Of a stretch of DNA of 11,739 nt, positions 1 to 7,372 are shown one piece after another. The position numbers and the translations under genes are program-made. Below the pieces are notes generated by a model. It ran no database searches, was not told where the DNA came from, and saw only the letters and a list, made by a program, of their open reading frames with translations. This DNA is from an uncultured bacterium (GTDB lineage Bacteria; Patescibacteriota; Minisyncoccia; Phycocordibacterales; PALSA-1337). The stretch is taken from NCBI GenBank assembly GCA_903876465.1, contig CAIRAF010000058.1, positions 1 to 11,739 on the forward strand, written 5' to 3'. The number at the start of each line of letters is the position of its first letter. Position 1 is the first letter of the stretch.

Positions 1-1162
1 AAACAATACCAATAAATGCTGAGACACCGAAGGCGAGTAGAACTGACGATGTGGAAATAGAAGCTTGAAGGATGCCAAAGTATGTCACTCCGAAAGCAAT
101 AAGCCAACCGAGAATAACTCCGATAGTTCCACCGATGACCGTAAGAGCAACAGCCTCGGTGAGAAACTGAGTACTAATATCTTTTTTCTTAGCGCCAATA
201 GCTTTACGGAGGCCAATTTCACGAGTACGTTCAGTCACGGTGGTGAGCATCATATTCATAATACCGATTCCACCAACGATTAGTGAAATACCAGCAACGG
301 CTCCGAGGAGTATGGTAAATGTGCCAGTGACACTTGATGCGGCAGAAACGATAGATGCTTGGTTCAAAACATTAAAATCAGCCGCAGTAGGGTCAGAAAT
401 CTTGTGACGACTAAGAAGGAGGGTTGTGATGTCCGCTTGAACCTGAGTCATGACATCTGGTGAGGTCGCAGAAACGCTGACAGAAGTGATGTAGGCAGTA
501 CTACCGACGAGGAAAAGTTCTGCATCTTGAAGTGGTATATAGATAACGTCGTCCTGGTTATTAAATCCACCACTGGTACCTTTTGAGACTGTTACACCAA
601 TGACGGTGAAATTGATACCTTTGATGACAATAGTTTGACCAACCGGTTCATTGGTACCAAATAGATCAGTCGCGGTCGTTGGTCCGATAACTGCGACTTT
701 ATTTAGATTTTTACTATCGAGATCAGCGATAAATGAACCGTCAGTGACTTGAACATTATGAACTGTTGCATACGCTGATAGGACACCAGTGACAGTTGTG
801 TTTGTATTTGTTCCTTTGGCAGTGACTTGATAACGTCCAGAATCTTCTGGAGAGATTGCAGCAATATTCTGAACACTATTTCCTATAGCTGTAGCATCAT
901 CGGGTGTGAGTGTATGTGAAGCGCCTCGACCAGAGGAGACCTGATAACCAGGGGTTCTCTGGGCACCAGGAGAGATAACGAGGAGATTTGACCCAAGGGC
1001 TTGGATGCTTGATTGGATAGAACCTTGAGCACCTTGACCGATCGATACCATAACTATCACTGAGCTAATACCAATTATAATACCGAGCATGGTAAGAGAT
1101 GTGCGCACTTTATTGGCGGTTAGTGCAGAAGTTGTTTCGTGAATTATGTCTTTTGTGGTCAT
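1..1162 (-). CDS. MacB/FtsX-type ABC transporter permease, C-terminus cut by window edge
   Basis: Membrane permease subunit of a type VII (MacB/LolCE-like) ABC transporter, which couples ATP hydrolysis in the cytoplasm to movement of an extracytoplasmic domain. 387 codons are visible from the ATG and the frame is open to the left edge; family members are about 400 residues, so little is missing. One membrane span lies near residues 23-42. A large extracytoplasmic MacB_PCD-type domain follows (about 45-275). The FtsX domain has spans near 283-306, 335-358 and 370-387. The hallmark FtsX loop is present: GGIGIMNMM (297-305) followed by VTERTREIGLRKAIGA (309-324), the part that docks on the ATPase. 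It is last in the minus-strand operon, after the ATPase gene. The start has no Shine-Dalgarno. MacB of E. coli is an ATPase-permease fusion; here the two are separate genes, as is usual in Gram-positive and CPR bacteria. The substrate cannot be told from sequence. Confidence 0.94.
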   Translation of the reverse strand, partial: MTTKDIIHETTSALTANKVRTSLTMLGIIIGISSVIVMVSIGQGAQGSIQSSIQALGSNLLVISPGAQRTPGYQVSSGRGASHTLTPDDATAIGNSVQNIAAISPEDSGRYQVTAKGTNTNTTVTGVLSAYATVHNVQVTDGSFIADLDSKNLNKVAVIGPTTATDLFGTNEPVGQTIVIKGINFTVIGVTVSKGTSGGFNNQDDVIYIPLQDAELFLVGSTAYITSVSVSATSPDVMTQVQADITTLLLSRHKISDPTAADFNVLNQASIVSAASSVTGTFTILLGAVAGISLIVGGIGIMNMMLTTVTERTREIGLRKAIGAKKKDISTQFLTEAVALTVIGGTIGVILGWLIAFGVTYFGILQASISTSSVLLAFGVSAFIGIV

Positions 1163-1170
1163 GTTAATGA

Positions 1171-1242
1171 AATTTCTAATCATTCTAATTTTCTAATTGG
1201 TCTAGGATTTAGAAATTAGATCAATTATTTTAATTAGAAATT
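1171..1242. repeat. AT-rich nested inverted repeat (imperfect hairpin) between ATPase and permease genes
   Basis: The 84-base gap between the ATPase stop and the permease start is made largely of TTCTAATT/AATTAGAA units. A perfect 10-bp outer arm pairs 1171-1180 with 1233-1242. An inner arm pairs 1185-1196 with 1209-1219 with a single extra base, leaving a 12-base loop (1197-1208). In the operon mRNA this would fold as a long hairpin with internal loops. It has no GC-rich stem or U-run typical of an intrinsic terminator. It could be an mRNA processing or stabilising element, or a copy of a small dispersed repeat. The structure is seen directly; the role is not known. Confidence 0.75.
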
Positions 1243-1246
1243 ATAA

Positions 1247-1966
1247 TCAAGCTTTTTTCTTGGCATGTGCAATTATTCTCTTATTATGACTACTTCCATC
1301 TTCAACAATTAATCCATCTTTTATATAAATGATACGATCAGCGTGCTCTGCAACTTCGCGTTCATGTGTAATAAGGACAATTGTACTCTTGAATTCACGA
1401 TTGAGTCCTTGGAATGTGCCTAGAACGATATCACCAGTTTGAGAGTCGAGGTTACCAGTTGGCTCGTCAGCAAGAATAAGTGAAGGATTATTTACCAACG
1501 CGCGCGCGATGGCGACACGCTGTATCTGACCACCAGAAAGTTGATTGGACTTGTGATTGAAACGATCCTCGGTAAGGCCGGCAGCTTCAAGAGCCTTTGT
1601 GGCTCGCTTCTCACGTTCAAGTTCAGGCACGCCTGCATATATGAGTGGTAAAGTGACATTTCTCATGACAGTGGCGCGGGGAAGCAGGTTGAACGATTGA
1701 AAAACAAAACCGATACGGTCACGACGGATGACAGCTAGTTCATCATCAGAAAGTTTTGATACATCATGTCCATCAAGTTTATAGGTTCCAGATGTCGGTG
1801 TATCAAGCGCGCCTAAGATGTGCATGAGTGTTGATTTTCCTGATCCAGACGGTCCCATGATAGCTACAAATTCTCCGTCTTTAATAGTGAAAGATACACC
1901 ACGAAGAGCGTGGGTTTCATTGTCACCATTTACATAAGTTTTCTTTATGTCTTTAATTTCAATCAT
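1247..1966 (-). CDS. MacB/LolD-type ABC transporter ATP-binding protein
   Basis: Cytoplasmic ATPase (239 aa) that powers the permease encoded just downstream. All nucleotide-binding motifs are intact: Walker A GPSGSGKS (38-45), Q-loop Gln90 within FVFQSFNLLP, signature LSGGQ (143-147), Walker B LILADE (163-168), D-loop NLDS (172-175) and H-loop His201. The NLLP after the Q-loop and ADEPTGNLDS are typical of the MacB/LolD/FtsE group. Length matches the usual 220-250 residues; the tail after about 225 is Lys-rich and variable. It lies 17 bases downstream of the macA-like stop and is surely cotranscribed with it. The start is preceded by an AT-rich stretch without Shine-Dalgarno. The family is certain; the transported substrate is unknown. 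Confidence 0.96.
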   Translation of the reverse strand: MIEIKDIKKTYVNGDNETHALRGVSFTIKDGEFVAIMGPSGSGKSTLMHILGALDTPTSGTYKLDGHDVSKLSDDELAVIRRDRIGFVFQSFNLLPRATVMRNVTLPLIYAGVPELEREKRATKALEAAGLTEDRFNHKSNQLSGGQIQRVAIARALVNNPSLILADEPTGNLDSQTGDIVLGTFQGLNREFKSTIVLITHEREVAEHADRIIYIKDGLIVEDGSSHNKRIIAHAKKKA

Positions 1967-1983
1967 AAATTATTCAGTCAGAA

Positions 1984-3825
1984 TTAATTACCAGCTGCTG
2001 GAGTATTAGCTGGTCTTGCGGCACCTCCGCCTCCTCCTGCACCAAATCCACCACGACCACTAGCGCCCAAGCTACTCAAGAGACTTGGGGCAGCCGTAGT
2101 TGTCTTCACTATGTTTGCCGCTGCAGTGGTCTTTGTTACGACCCATGTTCCTGCTCCAATACCACTTATAATCTGCGTGTTTGTACCATCAGTTGCGCCA
2201 ATTGTTACGGTCGTATTTGTTGGTGCAGTAGCAGATGTCATTGTAGTACCTGCTCCTCCACGTGTTCCTGAGGTTCCTGTAAATTGGCGTGTTGATGAAG
2301 CTTGGTATGTTGATGAAGCATAATTTCCTCCACCAAATTGTCCGGTACTCGAACCAAATGCTCTTGTTGTTGAACCTAAAGTAATACCATTTGTAGCGGC
2401 GACACTCTGCATATATGTGCTTACAACTGTTGGATCAAATGTTTGAACGTAGTTTTGATTACCTTGAGCTTTTATTGCTGCTACCGGTACTACGAGAACA
2501 TTATCAATCTCATTTGTAGTTATGATTGCGTTAACACTCATACCAGGATTGATACGAGGATCCGCTGTGTTGATAGATACTTTAACGCCATAAGAGACGA
2601 CACCCGAGCTTACTGTTCCCACAAGATCTACTTCAGAGACTGTGCCTGTTGCGGTGAAATTGTTTATTGCATTAAAAGTAAGTGATACAGGATCACCAAC
2701 TTTGACTGTAGACGCATCAACTTCGTTCAGTGAAAGAGTGGCCATCTTTTGATCACTAATGATGGTCGCTATGTTTGTTCCACCACTTGCCTGGTTATAA
2801 ACAGAAGCAGGAAGAAGACCGATGACACCATTGAATGGTGCACGAATAAAATAATTGGCATATGTTTGTTGTGCCTGATTTACAGCCAGTTGTGCAGATT
2901 GAACATCAAGAGGATCAGTACCGACAACAAGAGTTGTAAGTGAATTTTGCGCGCTTGTAATACCAGTCTGTGCAGAGAGTAGAGCAGAAAGATTATTGGT
3001 TATGCTATTTGACCATGTAACAACGTTTGCTTGGGCAGTAGCCGCATCTTTTGCAAGATAACTGGGTTGGCTAGTTGTGACAAAAGTAATTGTGTTTTGA
3101 GTATTTTGGACTGCATTTGAAACATTTTTCGCGAGTTGATATGTATCTGCAAGTACTTGTACGATCGTTGATGTGGCACTCTGACGTGTGAGAGATTTAT
3201 ATTCTGCGAGGACTGTGAGGTATTGTGAATTGGCAGCATCGAAACTCATACTAGCCTGTAGTCTGTCCGTTTGTCCTGTTGTGGTTAGATATGATGCCTC
3301 TTGATCACTTAGAAATGCACCTTGTCCATAGAGTAGAGTGTTCAGTCCTGGAATAACAGTTTGAAGTGATATAAAAGTATTTGAAATAGCATCATAGGCA
3401 TTACCATATGATTGTGTCAGAGAATTTTGAGCATTAGAAAGGTCCGTAACTTTTGGTGCTTCAGTTAATTTTGACAGAGAAAGTTTAGCGCTATTGAGAC
3501 TGTTGAGTGCATTTGTTGGATCTATTGTAGCGATTAGATCGCCAGTGCTAACATGCTGACCAACTGCAACATTTATAGATTCAATAGTTCCTGATACCTG
3601 ACTAGTAATACTCAATTGATTTGTGGCAGAAACTTGACCAGTACCAGTCACGGTCTGAATGATATTTCCCATACGCGCACGAGAAATTGTGTACTGGGGT
3701 GCTGCAACAGGAAGACTGTATCGGTATATTTCGTAGCCTCCACCGATCAGAACTATGACAATTAGGCTTGACCATACTTTGTGTTTGATAATGAATTTAA
3801 CAAATGAAGAATAAAGTTTTTTCAT
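1984..3825 (-). CDS. macA: MacA/HlyD-like efflux adaptor (periplasmic adaptor family) with low-complexity insert
   Basis: Membrane-anchored adaptor of a MacAB-type exporter, 613 aa against roughly 370-450 for typical MacA. In order: a short cytoplasmic N-terminus; one membrane anchor (about 18-34); first half of the lipoyl-like barrel-sandwich (about 56-102, including GQHVSTGDLIATIDP); a long, mostly helical Ser/Thr/Gln/Asn-rich region (103-321) in the place of the coiled-coil hairpin; second half of the lipoyl domain from YFIRAPFNGVIG (325-336); a beta-barrel (about 361-438); and a membrane-proximal domain starting LVVPVAAIKAQG (444-455). That last domain is split by a Ser/Thr/Gly-rich insert (about 465-535) and resumes at TTVTIGATDGTNTQIISG (538-555). 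The C-terminus is a Gly/Ala-rich tail (587-613). The gene is 3 bases from the upstream gene and 17 from the ATPase. A cell without an outer membrane would have no TolC partner, so the adaptor may instead present substrate at the surface; that is inference. Confidence 0.9.
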   Translation of the reverse strand: MKKLYSSFVKFIIKHKVWSSLIVIVLIGGGYEIYRYSLPVAAPQYTISRARMGNIIQTVTGTGQVSATNQLSITSQVSGTIESINVAVGQHVSTGDLIATIDPTNALNSLNSAKLSLSKLTEAPKVTDLSNAQNSLTQSYGNAYDAISNTFISLQTVIPGLNTLLYGQGAFLSDQEASYLTTTGQTDRLQASMSFDAANSQYLTVLAEYKSLTRQSATSTIVQVLADTYQLAKNVSNAVQNTQNTITFVTTSQPSYLAKDAATAQANVVTWSNSITNNLSALLSAQTGITSAQNSLTTLVVGTDPLDVQSAQLAVNQAQQTYANYFIRAPFNGVIGLLPASVYNQASGGTNIATIISDQKMATLSLNEVDASTVKVGDPVSLTFNAINNFTATGTVSEVDLVGTVSSGVVSYGVKVSINTADPRINPGMSVNAIITTNEIDNVLVVPVAAIKAQGNQNYVQTFDPTVVSTYMQSVAATNGITLGSTTRAFGSSTGQFGGGNYASSTYQASSTRQFTGTSGTRGGAGTTMTSATAPTNTTVTIGATDGTNTQIISGIGAGTWVVTKTTAAANIVKTTTAAPSLLSSLGASGRGGFGAGGGGGAARPANTPAAGN

Positions 3826-3828
3826 AAA

Positions 3829-4356
3829 TTATTTCTGGAGTGTTGATGTTGATACAATTAATGTGGTTGTTCCGATAACACCTGGTGGAGGTGGAACAAT
3901 TCTTATAAATGAAGCTTGAATCTCGCCTTTACTATCTGGTTCACCGACAACTATGGCGAATTGTCCAGTCTGTATAGCGCTTGTCGAAGCCATACCATGG
4001 AGAAGACGTATCATTGTTGTTGAAGAAATAACAACTACTTGTTCAGCATTTTGTGGCCCCTTGATCATGATGACAGGGAAATGTGAAGAAACGATTTCAC
4101 CCATTGCCCCATGAGGATTGACGTCATCTGAATTGTGCATGAAAGGTGCAAGTGCTGAATTGCCATCTAACATGCCGTTTTGATGCATATCGTCCCAATC
4201 ACGAGAAAAAGTTGCTTTGTGATAACCAACAAAAATACCGGCTGCAAATATTATCCACGCAATAAGTAATATGGCGAGAGTAAGAAGAAGACGACCGTAG
4301 GATTTACCCTCGAAAAGTTTTTTTGTATTCATGGTTATATTATTAATTGTATTCAT
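3829..4356 (-). CDS. Single-span membrane protein with small extracytoplasmic beta-rich domain (DUF5666-like pattern)
   Basis: Function not recognised. The 175-aa protein has a short basic N-terminus, one strong membrane span (about 22-44), a His/Met/Asp/Asn-containing linker (45-85), and a compact beta-rich domain (about 86-155). A short Ser/Thr tail follows PPPP (155-158). The domain pattern (hydrophobic strand, SSTTMIR at 111-117, then IQTGQFAIVVGEPDSKGEIQ at 128-147 ending in A-x-x-I) resembles small OB-like DUF5666 domains; this is pattern resemblance by eye only. It sits between the two-span protein and macA with a 3-base gap to macA, so it is likely an accessory of the exporter or a stress sensor. 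Two starts are possible: 4356, and Met9 at 4332 (MNTKK). Neither has a Shine-Dalgarno, and both would keep the membrane span. Confidence 0.8.
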   Translation of the reverse strand: MNTINNITMNTKKLFEGKSYGRLLLTLAILLIAWIIFAAGIFVGYHKATFSRDWDDMHQNGMLDGNSALAPFMHNSDDVNPHGAMGEIVSSHFPVIMIKGPQNAEQVVVISSTTMIRLLHGMASTSAIQTGQFAIVVGEPDSKGEIQASFIRIVPPPPGVIGTTTLIVSTSTLQK

Positions 4357-4381
4357 ATTTAATTATACTTTATGAAAAGAC

Positions 4382-4807
4382 TTATGCTGATATCATGTGC
4401 TCGTTATGTATTGTGAGTGCTGGTATGTAGCGTGTACCTCTGCGCAATGAATTACCAATAACCAAAACTAAGCCAAGGATGAGGGTTGTTTGAATAATAG
4501 GAAAAGTTTCAACAATCGATAGACTCAGATCTTTCCATGATGCCATGACATATCCACCATCAGTTGAAAGTAGTGAAAGATATGAACTGAGTCCTGATGT
4601 CGATGCTGTTGTCATGAAGCTCTGGGCTACTGGTACACAGACAGCAACAGCTATGAATATGGAGATGACGTGTAAACCAAAATAAACACGTGCATGAAAA
4701 ACTCGACTGTGTTCAATGCGAATCATTACACGAGTCTCTATCTCTGAACTTATTTTCTGTTCAGGAAGTTTGGCGAAGAGTTGTTTGTATGAAGTTTGAT
4801 TTGTCAT
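4382..4807 (-). CDS. Small two-span membrane protein next to ECF sigma gene, candidate anti-sigma factor
   Basis: 141 aa with no recognised domain. A polar N-terminus of about 40 residues, rich in charged helical sequence (LPEQKISSEIETRVMIRIEH, 14-33), is followed by a membrane span (about 43-65), a 35-residue outside loop, a second span (about 101-119) and a short basic C-terminus. It lies 27 bases after the sigma factor stop in the same operon. That position and the cytosolic-helix-plus-membrane layout are typical of anti-sigma factors that hold an ECF sigma at the membrane. The zinc-binding HxxxCxxC motif of the common anti-sigma domain is absent, so the role is inferred from context alone. 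It could equally be an unrelated membrane protein. Confidence 0.8.
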   Translation of the reverse strand: MTNQTSYKQLFAKLPEQKISSEIETRVMIRIEHSRVFHARVYFGLHVISIFIAVAVCVPVAQSFMTTASTSGLSSYLSLLSTDGGYVMASWKDLSLSIVETFPIIQTTLILGLVLVIGNSLRRGTRYIPALTIHNEHMISA

Positions 4808-4834
4808 GATAATAATATGCTAATTACGAGTTTA

Positions 4835-5401
4835 TTAGGTTTTTCGGTGCATAAGCTTGGTTTTGACCTTTGAGAGTGACCTGTGGTGCCAACTTTTGAC
4901 TGTATTCATAGGTTTTTTCATTATTTCTGATATTTCTTCAAAAGTCATATCTTCATGATAATGCATGGTCAAAACTGATCTGTGGTCTGGGTGTAAATCT
5001 GACATGGCATCAGTGAGTTCTTCCGCCAATTCTTTTCTAGCGAATAACTCGGGTGGTAGGGGTTCAGTATCAGAGAGAGTATCAGCAAAACTGAAACTTT
5101 CTTCATCCTCACTTTCCATAGATGAAAAAGTGATAGCTTTTTTCTTCTTTATATAATCAAGAGCTGTATTTCTGGCTATGGTAAATAGCCATGGTTTGAA
5201 TTTCATGCCATCTTTGAACCTTTTCATATATTTCCATGTCTTGAAAAAAGTGTCTTGAGCGACATCCTCTGCTTCTTCTCTTGACTTTACGTATTGAAGA
5301 ATGAAATTGAATATATGCTTGGTATAGCGTGACATAAGCTCTTGAAAAGCCGTATCATCACCTTTTTTCACTTTTTCGATAAGTTCTTCGTCGCTGGTCA
5401 T
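4835..5401 (-). CDS. ECF-type RNA polymerase sigma factor (sigma-70 family)
   Basis: Alternative sigma factor (188 aa) that would direct RNA polymerase to a small set of promoters. Sigma region 2 spans about 24-90 and includes the core-binding stretch AEDVAQDTFFKTWKYM (44-59) and PWLFTIARNTALDYIKKK (70-87). An acidic, Ser-rich linker (about 95-118) follows. Region 4 (about 126-182) carries the helix-turn-helix MTFEEISEIMKKPMNTVKSW (152-171), which reads the -35 element. Regions 1.1 and 3 are missing, as in ECF sigmas, and length is usual. It is the first gene of the minus-strand operon leading to the MacAB-like exporter, so it probably controls that operon. The start at 5401 is the first ATG and gives the classic short N-terminus before region 2; there is no Shine-Dalgarno. 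Confidence 0.95.
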   Translation of the reverse strand: MTSDEELIEKVKKGDDTAFQELMSRYTKHIFNFILQYVKSREEAEDVAQDTFFKTWKYMKRFKDGMKFKPWLFTIARNTALDYIKKKKAITFSSMESEDEESFSFADTLSDTEPLPPELFARKELAEELTDAMSDLHPDHRSVLTMHYHEDMTFEEISEIMKKPMNTVKSWHHRSLSKVKTKLMHRKT

Positions 5402-5433
5402 ATATGTGTCTTATCATACTATAGTTGGCTTAC

Positions 5434-5459
5434 TACGCACCATGAGTATGTTTTGTTGC
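5434..5459 (-). promoter_or_regulatory. Candidate ECF-type promoter for the sigma/exporter operon
   Basis: Read on the minus strand there is GCAAC (5455-5459), a 17-base gap, then CGTA (5434-5437). ECF sigma promoters often have an AAC core in the -35 and a CGT-type -10 at 16-17 bases. Transcription would start near 5427, about 25 bases before the sigma ATG. This fits self-regulation but is a short motif match only. Confidence 0.25.
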
Positions 5460-5486
5460 GTATGTAAACTCAGACTAGGGTATACT
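5456..5486 (+). promoter_or_regulatory. Candidate sigma-70 promoter for dipZ
   Basis: TTGCGT (5456-5461) and TATACT (5481-5486) lie in the divergent gap upstream of dipZ. The -10 matches 5 of 6 consensus bases; the 19-base spacer is longer than ideal. Start would be near 5493, giving a leader of about 45 bases. It overlaps the -35 half of the opposite-strand candidate promoter, so the two could compete. Confidence 0.4.
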
Positions 5487-5536
5487 TATGGGAGTTCGAT
5501 CCGATTGTTGTGATTAATTAACATTAATTTTTTTAT

Positions 5537-7321
5537 ATGACGTTATTTATCGTTTCTTTTATTGCAGGTATTTTGACTGTATTAGCACCGTGTATTTTAC
5601 CGTTGTTACCGGTCATCCTTGGTGGCGCTGTGGCTGAAGCAGGGAATAAGCGACGACCATTTATCATTATTGGATCACTTTCTATTTCGGTATTTCTATT
5701 CACACTTTTACTTAAAGGCTCGACTGCTCTTATCACAATTTCTCCTTCATTCTGGAGTTATGTATCAGCCCTCATTTTTATTTTATTTGGACTTACGCTT
5801 TTATTTCCAGAGAGTTGGGCGCGTCTAGTCCTAAAAATTCCTGGACATAATAAACCTGATCGTTGGATTACCAAAGGTTATGGCACCGGTGGTTCATTTT
5901 GGACTGACGTTATAGTCGGAGCTGCTCTTGGTCCAGTTTTCACAACGTGCAGTCCAACATTCTTTGTCATACTAGCTACAGTTTTACCGCAATCATTTGC
6001 CATGGGCGTCGTAGACTTGTGGGCTTATATCATCGGTCTAGCACTTTCGCTTTTACTCATCTCATTTATTGGACAGAAACTAGTCGATCGACTTGAGTGG
6101 GCTTCAGATCCCAAGGGATGGTTTAAAAAAATGCTTGGAGTATTGTTTATACTACTCGCTCTTGCTATCAGTTTTGGTTGGGATAAACAAGTCGAAGCAG
6201 ACATTCTCCATAGCGGTTTCTTTGATGTGACTAATGTTGAGCAATCAATCCATCAGTTTCTATCTAGTCCAAGTCAATCAGTTTCTAGTTCTGATTCAAG
6301 TATAGTTGTTGCACCGAATCCGCCAGGTGTACCAACGCATGATGAAGGTCCTTATGTGGAAATAGCCAATCCAGCAGGTTTTATTAATAGTCCCAATGGA
6401 GGTAATGTACCATTCAAGTTGGCTGATATGGTTGGTAAAAAAGTTATTCTTATAGATTTCGTAGACTACTCATGTATCAATTGTGAACGAACATTTCCTT
6501 ATTTAAATGATTGGTATAAAAAGTATAAAGATCAGGGCCTTGAAATTGTCGCTATTCATACTCCTGAATTTTCATTTGAAAAGGATATTGCTAACGTTAC
6601 TGCCGCTGTAAAACAGTTCGGATTACAATTCCCAATCGTCCTAGATAATGATTATTCGACTTGGAATGCCTATGGTAATGAGTATTGGCCACATAAGTAT
6701 TTAATTGATATCCATGGCCGTGTTATCTATGACCACATCGGTGAAGGGGGTTATGATGAGACTGAAGCTGAGATTGTTCAAGCCCTCAATCAACGCTCTC
6801 AATATCTTAGATTAACAACAACGGTTAATGAGGCTACGAGTTCAGTGCCAACATACACTGTTAGTGCTCAAAGCCCAGAAACATATTTTGGGGCTATGAG
6901 AAATGAATATTTTGGCAATGGTGTACCAAGTGTAATTTATACAGAAACTTTTTCTATCCCAGACCAACTAACTCCGAATCAGTTTTATCTTGGTGGTCAG
7001 TGGAATATTCAAAAGGAATATATTCAAAATATTTCTGTTGGCGCACAAATATCTTATGTATTTAATGCAGCAAAAATGTATATAATTGCTGTGCCGAGTA
7101 TGAATTCATCAGGAATTCCAACAGCTATTACCGCACAAATTTTAATTGACGGGAAACCTATTACGAAATCTCAAAGTGGGACTGATATAAAGAATGGAAT
7201 TCTGACTATTACAAATTCACGTCTATATAATATTTTTTCGGATACAGTCGCTGGTCAACATCGTATTGATATTATTTTTCAAAAAGTTGGTGGACAAGCA
7301 TTCACGTTTACCTTTGGATAA
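5537..7321 (+). CDS. dipZ: DipZ-like CcdA-thioredoxin fusion, thiol-disulfide electron conduit
   Basis: Integral membrane thiol-disulfide exchanger (594 aa) thought to carry electrons from cytosolic thioredoxin to extracytoplasmic thiols. The CcdA/DsbD-beta-like domain (1-215) has about six spans and the two redox cysteines in typical settings: APCILPLLPVILGG (17-30, Cys19) and TTCSPTFF (136-143, Cys138). A Ser/Pro-rich linker (about 240-285) leads to an outside thioredoxin-like domain (about 290-425) with the active site SCINC (312-316, CxxC 313-316) and cis-Pro385 in WPHKYLID. The C-terminal beta domain (about 430-594) starts SAQSPETYFGAMRNEYFG, a feature of the DipZ family (M. tuberculosis Rv2874), where it has a carbohydrate-binding-module-like fold. 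All cysteines expected for the relay are present. The start fits because the first span begins at once. It is divergent from the sigma operon and no terminator separates it from the next small gene. It may supply reducing power for exported proteins. Confidence 0.94.
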   Translation: MTLFIVSFIAGILTVLAPCILPLLPVILGGAVAEAGNKRRPFIIIGSLSISVFLFTLLLKGSTALITISPSFWSYVSALIFILFGLTLLFPESWARLVLKIPGHNKPDRWITKGYGTGGSFWTDVIVGAALGPVFTTCSPTFFVILATVLPQSFAMGVVDLWAYIIGLALSLLLISFIGQKLVDRLEWASDPKGWFKKMLGVLFILLALAISFGWDKQVEADILHSGFFDVTNVEQSIHQFLSSPSQSVSSSDSSIVVAPNPPGVPTHDEGPYVEIANPAGFINSPNGGNVPFKLADMVGKKVILIDFVDYSCINCERTFPYLNDWYKKYKDQGLEIVAIHTPEFSFEKDIANVTAAVKQFGLQFPIVLDNDYSTWNAYGNEYWPHKYLIDIHGRVIYDHIGEGGYDETEAEIVQALNQRSQYLRLTTTVNEATSSVPTYTVSAQSPETYFGAMRNEYFGNGVPSVIYTETFSIPDQLTPNQFYLGGQWNIQKEYIQNISVGAQISYVFNAAKMYIIAVPSMNSSGIPTAITAQILIDGKPITKSQSGTDIKNGILTITNSRLYNIFSDTVAGQHRIDIIFQKVGGQAFTFTFG

Positions 7322-7335
7322 TATTCTGTTATAGT
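7307..7335 (+). promoter_or_regulatory. Candidate promoter for the basic microprotein
   Basis: TTTACC (7307-7312), a 17-base spacer, then TATAGT (7330-7335, 5 of 6 consensus). The -35 overlaps the last codons of dipZ. Transcription would start near 7342, about 31 bases before the microprotein ATG. The spacing is ideal, though the -35 matches only 4 of 6. Confidence 0.45.
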
Positions 7336-7372
7336 TAGCGTAATATCAGTAGTCACGTAATTATTTATTATT

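Noticed and set aside
65..283. Plus-strand open frame of 72 codons
   Set aside because: Lies inside the permease gene on the other strand, whose FtsX motifs are unmistakable; composition looks like a shadow.
1171..1242. Intrinsic terminator between ATPase and permease genes
   Set aside because: The hairpin is almost wholly A/T and has no following U-run on the minus strand; the two subunits need each other.
2111..2943. Three plus-strand open frames inside the adaptor gene
   Set aside because: Antisense shadows of the Ser/Thr/Val-rich adaptor coding sequence; no own signals or family features.
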